DNA of 20,146 nucleotides from an uncultured Clostridia bacterium. Lineage in GTDB: Bacteria; Bacillota; Clostridia; Christensenellales; Aristaeellaceae. Each line of letters opens with the position of its first letter. Position 1 is the stretch's first letter. The notes beneath the pieces were generated by a model, which was not told the origin of the DNA, made no database searches, and saw only the letters and a program-made list of their open reading frames with translations. Positions 1 to 5,953 of this stretch are shown here, one piece after another. Location of the stretch: NCBI GenBank assembly GCA_937907055.1, contig CALCTW010000074.1, positions 1 to 20,146 on the forward strand, written 5' to 3'. The translations under genes and the position numbers were made by a program.

Positions 1-543
1 GGCAGCATGGCGGCAACGCTGGGCGTGCTGAACCCCTTCCGCTACAGAGGGTATGTGTATGACGAGGAGACCGGGCTGTATTACCTGAGGAGTAGGTATT
101 ATAGTGTTGTATGGGAGAGGTTTTTAAATCCTGATATATTTGTCAAGAATCAAAGTAGCGCCTTTCATTATTGCATACCGAATCCGATAAATATGTTTGA
201 TGGGGACGGATGTGAAGAACGTGTATGTGGAGATCCAATAGCAGTATATTACACCTCACCTTATTATTTTTTGACAAAATCCACCTCATTATACAAAAAT
301 GGACAACTTACTGAGTTTATACAGGGAGAATATGGTACATATCCTGGCCAACCGGTTTTAATATATGATATTGTAGAGAATGATGCAGGTGATATAAAAA
401 GTTATTTTGGTATATTGGAGTTTTACCATGAAGGGAAGCTTCAGTCTAGTGAGTTGGGTTTTATACCTGCAGACGCGCTTTCTCCAACGCTTTATAATGC
501 AATCTTTCCGGTTGGTCATGTGTTTGAGCATGTGGATGTCTAG
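1..543 (+). CDS. Rhs-family protein, C-terminal part (5' end outside window)
   Basis: The frame is open from base 1, so the true start lies upstream and this is the C-terminal end of a larger protein. Residues about 11-60 form the Rhs repeat-associated core: an FRYRGYVYDEETGLYYLRSR-type segment followed by a degenerate RFLNPD and an NPINMFDGDG that replaces the usual NPVNMVDPTG. Rhs/YD-repeat proteins build a beta-cage shell that carries a variable C-terminal effector. Here the tip (about residues 65-180) has an SH3-like stretch with YPGQPVLIYDI and ELGFIPADAL and no nuclease motif I recognise. The conventional stop is TAG at 541-543, but the same frame stays open and encodes a peptidoglycan-binding domain (next entry), so the protein is either truncated or read through. 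Base composition drops sharply from GC-rich to AT-rich at about base 95, inside the core, as is typical of exchanged Rhs tips. The core call is firm; the effector type is unknown. Confidence 0.85.
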   Translation, partial: GSMAATLGVLNPFRYRGYVYDEETGLYYLRSRYYSVVWERFLNPDIFVKNQSSAFHYCIPNPINMFDGDGCEERVCGDPIAVYYTSPYYFLTKSTSLYKNGQLTEFIQGEYGTYPGQPVLIYDIVENDAGDIKSYFGILEFYHEGKLQSSELGFIPADALSPTLYNAIFPVGHVFEHVDV

Positions 544-792
544 TATAATGGTGTTGATACTATGCAGTACTATTTGAAACAGATTGGATATGATATACTT
601 GTTACAAAAAAATATGACCAAAGAACAATGAATACTGTAAAACAATTCCAAAGCGATGTTGGAATTGTTGTGGATGGTAAAGCTGGTGATAATACATTTA
701 GGTGGATTGCGTGGTAGTGGATAAGACAGTTTTTGATGGATAATGGTATAAGTGAAAATCAAATAGATCCGCGAAACAATCCGAACAATTAA
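544..792 (+). pseudogene. In-frame continuation of the Rhs gene: peptidoglycan-binding-like domain
   Basis: This stretch is in the same frame as the Rhs gene and directly follows its TAG (541-543). It encodes a recognisable PG_binding_1-type domain: MQYYLKQIGYD, then RTMNTVKQFQSDVGIVVDG, then KAGDNTFRWIAW, which match the helix pattern and the VDGxxGxxT signature of the family. A second in-frame TAG sits at 715-717. The frame then runs on through WIRQFLMDNGISENQ to TAA at 790-792, five bases before the next gene's ribosome binding site. With both TAGs read as sense, the Rhs tip would end in a cell-wall-binding domain, which suits a Gram-positive surface protein. With the standard code this domain is untranslated. 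No TAA, TGA or frameshift occurs in the stretch. Confidence 0.6.
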
Positions 793-812
793 TTATAAGG
801 AGCCGTTTCTCT

Positions 813-1640
813 ATGAATATAAAGCGATTCGTTATTTTTTTGATTCTTGTGTGTACTTTGGTACTTGCCACAGTCGGTCTTGCCGAACCGCAGGTCTATT
901 ATAATGAGTCAGATATGAATGAGGGGGATATTACCCCTGAATAGATCATCACATATATTGAGAATATCATGCGAGAAAGAAAGCGGGCAACGCTGAAGAT
1001 AAATGGCGCGGATCTGGATCAGGCTGTTTTTTACGACCCTAATGAGGATTATCTGTTTTATTATTGGTTTAAATCATTTATTGATCCTTGGACTAACGAG
1101 CGCGTAGCGGAATGGATGGTGTTTGGTTTTAAGGATTATCTTCCGTATGAGTTCTTTTATTAGAATGTTTCCTCACCTGATTACGGTGATAGGAGGTCTT
1201 TCTCTTTCTTCAACAGTAGAAACGAAGAAGTATACAACATTTCTGACACCGAGGCCCTTGAAACACTTTTGGAGAGTGAAAAGTACACTTTATTATTTGA
1301 AAAAACAACTGTATTTGAACCTCCTTTAGATAATGTAAGTGAAATGGATGTGTTGAATAAAGCGGTGATCAAAGTGGATTACGATAATGAAATCAAGGGG
1401 TTGTTGTGGTGCGGTGGTACAAAGCGTGTTATACCGGTATATCTTTCTGTCTCCGAACTGTTTTTAAGGTTGTACGCGGAGATAAGGTATGAAGTATGGG
1501 AGAACAGAAATACTTGGCATATATGTATCTATCCGGAGAACAGCATCCGTTATTACACTGAAAATCCTTTGGATCCACATCCGATTCCGTAGTTTGATGA
1601 AGAAATGTGCTGGATTGATCAGCATGTTGTTTGCAATTGA
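813..1640 (+). pseudogene. Exported protein of unknown function, interrupted by three in-frame TAG codons
   Basis: It starts at ATG 813 after a good site (AAGGAG near 797) with a Sec signal peptide: MNIKR, a hydrophobic core, and likely cleavage after VGLA at residue 24. One frame continues to tandem TGA codons at 1638 and 1641, giving about 275 codons. It is interrupted only by TAG at 942, 1161 and 1590. The first TAG lies in the context DITPE-TAG-IITYIENI, where Gln would look natural. Sub-frames 969-1163 and 1269-1592 could be called as separate small genes, but neither has its own ribosome binding site. The sequence is acidic and rich in aromatics, and I recognise no family. As read by the standard code it is a pseudogene yielding a 43-residue product; as read with amber as sense it is one intact secreted protein. 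Its position right after the Rhs gene would also fit a tip-associated or immunity-type gene, but nothing in the sequence proves that. Confidence 0.55.
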
Positions 1641-1684
1641 TGATATGACAGAGGTCGGAACATATCTGGAACTCTCCGGATGAC

Positions 1685-1939
1685 GGCATTGATTCGTAAA
1701 GAGGAAGTACCGCACACGATGGAAATACAGCATGGATGAAGGATACACAGCTAAACCGTATCACGGAAACGGAATACGACCTGAGCGACCGTCCCTGCAG
1801 GATCAGGATCACTCAATCTTTTACTCATTGCGATGCTACTAATTGTACAATACATAATACGGGTATTATTCAGAGAATCATCACATTAAAGGATTTCTAC
1901 GGCATAACAACAATCGAAGTAGAATAAGGAGAGAAGAAT
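1685..1939 (+). pseudogene. Gap region holding a remnant with an Rhs YD-repeat-like motif
   Basis: Between the second and third AT-rich genes there is no clean gene. A short open frame from 1700 to TAA at 1925-1927 contains LNRITETEYDLSDRPCRIRI, which resembles a YD repeat of Rhs shells (TxYDxxGRxxRI). It has no ribosome binding site, and a TAA at 1697 closes it upstream. The part from about 1685 to 1810 is GC-richer than its AT-rich surroundings, as expected for a scrap of Rhs core. The rest (about 1811-1925) is AT-rich and reads as TIEVE at its end. The simplest reading is a displaced Rhs fragment left by tip exchange. The match is short, so this is a moderate-confidence inference. Confidence 0.4.
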
Positions 1940-2368
1940 ATGAAACACTTACTTGTTAAACTTGCTTGCATGTTGCTTTCTGTTATGCTTTTGTTGAACG
2001 TGGGATACGCGGAGTCGATTTTTCCCAAGCAGGAAGTACTGGATGAAGATGTGTCTGTTGATTATCAGATGATCTACTTTGCCGGAGTGGCGGCATACTG
2101 CGCGATCAATGTGGTAAAGCCGATCATGTATGATGTTGATCTTGTTATTAAAAAAACATATCAGCAAATCACAGAAGAGGTTGAGGCAGAGGCGGATTTC
2201 TCATGGATTTGGAGGTCCGACGATACGGAGCCGGAATATTATGTTGAGATCGTATATACGTTTGGACGAAGCGCCAAGATTGTGGTGATGTCGAAAACGT
2301 TCCGCTTACAGGATAAAGAGGATATACTGCAGGATATGTATATGACAAACGGGGTGGTGTGGGGATAG
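1940..2368 (+). CDS. Exported protein of unknown function (reads up to in-frame TAG)
   Basis: ATG 1940 follows an excellent AAGGAG site (about 1926-1931). Residues 1-24 are a Sec signal peptide (MKHLLVKLACMLLSVMLLLN, cleavage after GYA). The mature part is acidic, with alternating strand-like stretches such as DFSWIWRSDD, EYYVEIVYTFG and AKIVVMSKTF, suggesting a beta-rich extracellular domain. I do not recognise the family. The reading frame meets TAG at 2366-2368 and continues open to TGA at 2585 (next entry). If translated through, the protein is 215 residues, similar in size to the secreted proteins downstream. It lies about 340 bases before the next gene on the same strand. Confidence 0.6.
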   Translation: MKHLLVKLACMLLSVMLLLNVGYAESIFPKQEVLDEDVSVDYQMIYFAGVAAYCAINVVKPIMYDVDLVIKKTYQQITEEVEAEADFSWIWRSDDTEPEYYVEIVYTFGRSAKIVVMSKTFRLQDKEDILQDMYMTNGVVWG

Positions 2369-2587
2369 CCAATCACAGACACCAACCGGATCACGGACCT
2401 TTTGAAGACCCTTGAGGTGGAAACCGTTCAGTATTGGATCATTTCCCCTTATGTACCTTTGGATTCGATGGATTTTGTATATTTTGATGTTTATGACAGT
2501 AGTTATGGTATTACCGGCAAGGAACTTTCTGCAGATGAGGTTGAAATCCATCCGGAGGGGTACACGACAACGATCACAGTTGACTGA
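2369..2587 (+). pseudogene. In-frame continuation of the 1940 gene after TAG
   Basis: The frame of the upstream gene continues after the TAG as PITDTNRITDLLKTLEVE and through a well-formed, acidic, aromatic-rich segment ending YTTTITVD, with TGA at 2585-2587. No other stop or frameshift is present. A Met at 2402 has no ribosome binding site, so independent initiation is unlikely. Its composition and style match the upstream half, supporting one original gene of about 215 codons with a single internal amber codon. Confidence 0.5.
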
Positions 2588-2705
2588 CCGGAGCGGTAGC
2601 TTGAAGCACCAACTCGATATGCTTTCCGGAGCAATACGGTAACAAAATCGTTTAAATAAACAATCTGATTATACGCCCCCCAACTATGGAAGAAAGGACT
2701 GATCT

Positions 2706-3824
2706 ATGATGAAACGAATCCTGATTATCTGCATCGCGTGTTTGATGATGATTCCTGTGTGCCATGCAGTCGGAGCGCATGACGACGCGTGGTATCAGCA
2801 GCATCTGAATGATAATCTGAACAATCGCCCTGCCGCCAGCGGATGCATTCACGACTGGACGGAATGGGAATGCGTTTTTGAAGCGCTGGAGGAGGAGCCC
2901 GGTCTGGAGGAACGCGTATGCGCGCTTTGCGGAAAGCTGCAGGAGCGGGAGATCCCTTCTCTGGCGGATCAGCGGGCGGAAGAAGAGGCGAATGCTTTTG
3001 TCCCGGATGAGACCATGCTGATCTGGCGTCATGCCGATGAGAACGGAAACGAAACGCGGGAATATGTGACGATGGCCACACCGGGCCTGATGACCTGCGC
3101 CGTGGTCGATCAGGAGATGAACGTGATCGATGTGCCGACCATCGAACTGGTCACGCAGCAGGAAAAGCCCATGGATCGGACGATGGGTTATCTTCTCACG
3201 GACATTGGGTACGAACGTACCGGTACGAACAGATTTATGTCCGGTGACAGCATTTCTGCCGGTGTGATCGTGTTTGTTCTGGATGATACGGAGGAACTTC
3301 TTCATCTCTTATACAAGAATCAGATCACCTATATATATCCGAACGGCATCGTGTATTACACGCCGCAGGCCGAAACGCCCTATAAGCGTGCGGTTGTGAT
3401 CGATGACGGCTACGGCACGAAGGCCCGCGTATTTATAAAGCCTACGGAAGGCGCGACCGAGGTGACGAAGATCTCGGGCGGGACAGAGGTCATCGTGTAC
3501 AACGCCGCGGACAAGTGGTGCTTCATTGAGTATGAGGGCATGGTAGGCTATGCGCATCAGGAGCAGCTCACCTTCTATCTGCCTGAGGAAGCGGAAAATG
3601 AGATCGAAGGGGCTTATATCATTGTGAATGAGGACAATCCGCTGACGGAGCGCCGTCCGTGGTTTCCGTCGTCGGAGAGAGCGACCGTGATGGCCGGGGA
3701 AGAGTATGACATCATTGGCTATTATCGGGATTATAACGGTACGATGTGGTACCGTTTCGACACCAATACGCCCAACGGACGTTTCTATGTGAGTGAAAAA
3801 TCTGTGACAGTCGGATATCGGTGA
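2706..3824 (+). CDS. Secreted SH3-like protein with a Cys/His metal-knuckle-type motif
   Basis: It encodes 372 residues, starting at ATG 2706 with AAAGGA about 8 bases upstream. Residues 1-24 are a signal peptide ending CHAVGA. Residues about 47-82 carry CIHDWTEWEC, then GLEERVCALCGKLQEREIP. This C-x-H-x-W...R-x-C-x-x-C-G layout recurs in secreted proteins of gut Clostridia and may bind zinc. The middle section (about 100-235) is mixed alpha/beta with no family I recognise. Residues about 240-290 look like an SH3b domain: ARVFIKPTEGATEV, GTEVIVYNAADKWCFIEYEG, then GYAHQEQL. A second SH3-like stretch follows at about 305-370 (GEEYDIIGYYRDYNGTMWYRF). SH3b domains in Gram-positive exoproteins usually contact cell wall peptides, so a wall-associated role is inferred. 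It heads a tight same-strand run with the next two genes (13-base gap). GC content is clearly higher than in the Rhs tip region. Confidence 0.75.
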   Translation: MMKRILIICIACLMMIPVCHAVGAHDDAWYQQHLNDNLNNRPAASGCIHDWTEWECVFEALEEEPGLEERVCALCGKLQEREIPSLADQRAEEEANAFVPDETMLIWRHADENGNETREYVTMATPGLMTCAVVDQEMNVIDVPTIELVTQQEKPMDRTMGYLLTDIGYERTGTNRFMSGDSISAGVIVFVLDDTEELLHLLYKNQITYIYPNGIVYYTPQAETPYKRAVVIDDGYGTKARVFIKPTEGATEVTKISGGTEVIVYNAADKWCFIEYEGMVGYAHQEQLTFYLPEEAENEIEGAYIIVNEDNPLTERRPWFPSSERATVMAGEEYDIIGYYRDYNGTMWYRFDTNTPNGRFYVSEKSVTVGYR

Positions 3825-3837
3825 GGAGGATGGCGCA

Positions 3838-4428
3838 ATGAAGAACCGGAGGATCGTGTTGTTTCTGATGATCTCAATCCTGTTGCTTGGCATTTGCGGC
3901 TCCGCGGCCGCGGAGGTCGCGAGCGGCAGCGTGAGAGACGGTGTGTTTGATAACAAAGAAGGGATCTCCTTTACTGTTCCCAAGGGTTTCACGGTGGTGG
4001 AACAGACGAACAAGAGCGCCGGCTTCTTCCGGATCGCTCTGGAAGGAAAGCAGGATCTGTATGGCTTCGCGCCCGCGATGGTGGTGGATATCTACCCCGG
4101 CGCGAAGAACATTTCTTCTTACAAGGCAGCGGATTTCAGGGAGGATATCGTCCGGCACCGTATCAGCTGGGGCGATGATACCTATTCCGATTTTCTGTTC
4201 CTGAATGATGATATCATCAACGATAACGGATACAAGACCCGGGAGATGTTCCTGATCTGCCGTCTGGAGCGCTGGGGTTCCACACGCAACAGTTATACCT
4301 ACGGCCTCTGCTTCAGCACACGCAAGAGTTTTGTGAGGATCTACTATTCCTGCTTTGGCTCACAGCAGAGCATGGTGACAGATATCGAAGGCGCCCGTCA
4401 GATTTATGATACGCTGATCGTGCCGTGA
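3838..4428 (+). CDS. Secreted protein of unknown function, tandem paralogue A
   Basis: It encodes 196 residues from ATG 3838, with GAGGAGG 8 bases upstream and just 13 bases after the previous stop. The signal peptide (about residues 1-25) ends CGSAAA; the Cys near it lacks a proper lipobox, so signal peptidase I cleavage is more likely. The mature domain opens with ISFTVPKGFTVVEQ, followed by ALEGKQDLYGFAPAMVVDIY. The same order of motifs (F-x-x-P-x-GF, then EGK-x-D-x-x-GF-x-P) is repeated in the next gene, so the two are tandem paralogues. The opening beta-hairpin plus PxGW/F pattern recalls the Mog1/PsbP-like fold found in secreted DUF1795/DcrB-type proteins, but this is only a fold-level guess. 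It is probably co-transcribed with its neighbours. Confidence 0.75.
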   Translation: MKNRRIVLFLMISILLLGICGSAAAEVASGSVRDGVFDNKEGISFTVPKGFTVVEQTNKSAGFFRIALEGKQDLYGFAPAMVVDIYPGAKNISSYKAADFREDIVRHRISWGDDTYSDFLFLNDDIINDNGYKTREMFLICRLERWGSTRNSYTYGLCFSTRKSFVRIYYSCFGSQQSMVTDIEGARQIYDTLIVP

Positions 4429-4447
4429 CAGAAGGGAGAGATGAGCG

Positions 4448-5008
4448 ATGAAGATCAAACGCGTAGTGTTATGGATTCTTGTGCTGATGACGATGTCGCT
4501 GTCGTTGAATGCTTCGGCAGCGGTATTCACAGAGAAAGGAACGCTGGAGAACCGGCAATATACGAACGGCAGTTTTTCGTGCACGCTGCCGGAAGGCTTC
4601 AAAATCGTCTATTTTGATGAGGACAGGCAGGCGGTCGTTTTTGAAGGCAAGGAGGACGCGAACGGCTTTATTCCCACGCTGACGATCTATGTGGGCGAGC
4701 GTCTGCTTGCGCTGGATGAGCTGACCGAGGCGGATGAAAAAGCATTCATCCAGCAGGCCTATGAAGGCACCAATATTCTGAAAATGCAGGATGCAACGGA
4801 AAAGATGGGCGAGACCGAGGTGCATCGTTTCCTGCATTTGTACAATACGCCCGATGGCCGTATGAACATGAGCCTGAGTATCTACGCGAATATCGGGGAA
4901 GAACACGCGGTGGAGATCACCTATCAGGGCTATACCGCCACTCGCTCCGCGCCGGATGACCTGCGCGCGCTGGAGGAACTGCTGAACAGCATCGCCTTTG
5001 GTGAATAA
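4448..5008 (+). CDS. Secreted protein of unknown function, tandem paralogue B
   Basis: It encodes 186 residues. ATG 4448 is chosen because GAAGGGAG lies 9 bases upstream; an ATG at 4441 is in another frame. The signal peptide covers about residues 1-25 (MKIKRVVLWILVLMTMSLSL, cleavage after ASA or ASAA). The mature part has GSFSCTLPEGFKIVYF then VFEGKEDANGFIPTLTIYVG, matching the motifs of the preceding gene, while the C-terminal halves differ more. The C-terminal half ends in a likely helix (DDLRALEELLNSIAF). It lies 19 bases after its paralogue, so the pair probably arose by tandem duplication and shares a transcript. The stop is TAA. Confidence 0.75.
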   Translation: MKIKRVVLWILVLMTMSLSLNASAAVFTEKGTLENRQYTNGSFSCTLPEGFKIVYFDEDRQAVVFEGKEDANGFIPTLTIYVGERLLALDELTEADEKAFIQQAYEGTNILKMQDATEKMGETEVHRFLHLYNTPDGRMNMSLSIYANIGEEHAVEITYQGYTATRSAPDDLRALEELLNSIAFGE

Positions 5009-5155
5009 GCGCCGGTCCTGACGGAACGGCGGTATCGGTATTAAGATGGAACAGTATATGAGCATGCGATCCGGAAATACCGGGATGATGGATTCCTGAA
5101 AAGCGGATAGGCATGAAAAGCACAGGAATGACCGCATAATATGGAGGATATAGAG

Positions 5156-5794
5156 ATGCGAAGGTTGTTTGCCTTGATAATGACGCTTATTCTTGCAAAT
5201 GTAATGGTGAATGCGAATGCAGAGACTGTAAGGCCGCTCGAAAACAGCGCGACACAGAACGATATCGCGAATCATGTATATATGACGAGGATCACGGACT
5301 ATTCGGCCGAAACCAACACGGCAACATTTATCCTTTATCTGCCTGAGTTATATGAGGATGCAGATATTATGGATTTGGCTGTGAATGATTCGATCCTGAT
5401 CGGCGGCACAGAATATGTGATCACAGATATAGAAGAACCGTTCTTCGATATCTATATTGATATCTATATTGATGCAGACGGCAGAAAAGAATTGGTGCAG
5501 TTGATGAGAACCCCCTCCGGTTATTGGCAGGTTTACGAAGACGGGGCTTATGTATGGGATGAAGTTTATAGGATAAACGAAGAGATCCCGGAGAACCTGA
5601 TCTTTCTGGATCGTATTGAGAACGCATACGGCGCGCCGCTCTATATCCCTATCTATCATAGCAGTCGTGATTTTGTGAAGGCCCTGGTCTCGGAGGATAA
5701 CGGACATGGCTTTGATTACATGAATATCTATGTCGCTTTTGATGAGTTGGGTAAGCCGGTGATCGTTGAAAGATTTCATGTGCCATGGGGTTGA
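5156..5794 (+). CDS. Secreted protein of unknown function (copy A of an identical pair)
   Basis: It encodes 212 residues. ATG 5156 is preferred over the in-frame ATG at 5141 because GGAGG (5143-5147) sits 8 bases before it and because translation then begins with a clean signal peptide (MRRLFALIMTLILA, cleavage after ANA near residue 22). The mature protein is strongly acidic and beta-rich. A perfect 12-base tandem duplication (5447-5470) produces DIYIDIYID. I recognise no family. It ends in TGA, about 110 bases before a bidirectional terminator shared with the convergent clpB. An identical copy lies at 18028-18666. A 147-base gap separates it from the upstream secreted genes, so it may have its own transcription start. 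Confidence 0.75.
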   Translation: MRRLFALIMTLILANVMVNANAETVRPLENSATQNDIANHVYMTRITDYSAETNTATFILYLPELYEDADIMDLAVNDSILIGGTEYVITDIEEPFFDIYIDIYIDADGRKELVQLMRTPSGYWQVYEDGAYVWDEVYRINEEIPENLIFLDRIENAYGAPLYIPIYHSSRDFVKALVSEDNGHGFDYMNIYVAFDELGKPVIVERFHVPWG

Positions 5795-5902
5795 AGCGCG
5801 TAAGGGGGCTAATACGGCAATCCCCGGACTGCCGTGCCTTCGGATAACATCGGTGTTGTTTCGGAGAATCATAAAACTGCTTTTGCAAACAATCAAAATT
5901 AA

Positions 5903-5946
5903 ATCTCCCGTTCCGGCATGATACGCGGAACGGGAGATCATTTTTA
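5903..5946. terminator. Bidirectional intrinsic terminator between the 5156 gene and clpB
   Basis: A perfect 13-base stem (ATCTCCCGTTCCG at 5903-5915 pairing with 5926-5938) encloses a 10-base loop. It is followed on the plus strand by CATTTTTAT, and on the minus strand by a TTTAATTTTG run. It lies between convergent genes and would serve both. It is part of the large repeat and recurs at 18775. Confidence 0.9.
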
Positions 5947-5953
5947 TGTCCGG

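Noticed and set aside
3838..3912. Lipoprotein signal (Cys in LLLGICGS)
   Set aside because: The residue before Cys is Ile, which does not fit the lipobox; a signal peptidase I site (AAA-E) is better.
5059..5100. 13-codon mini-frame in the repeat leader whose stop differs between copies (TGA or TAA)
   Set aside because: No ribosome binding site and too short to support; the single base difference is as likely neutral.
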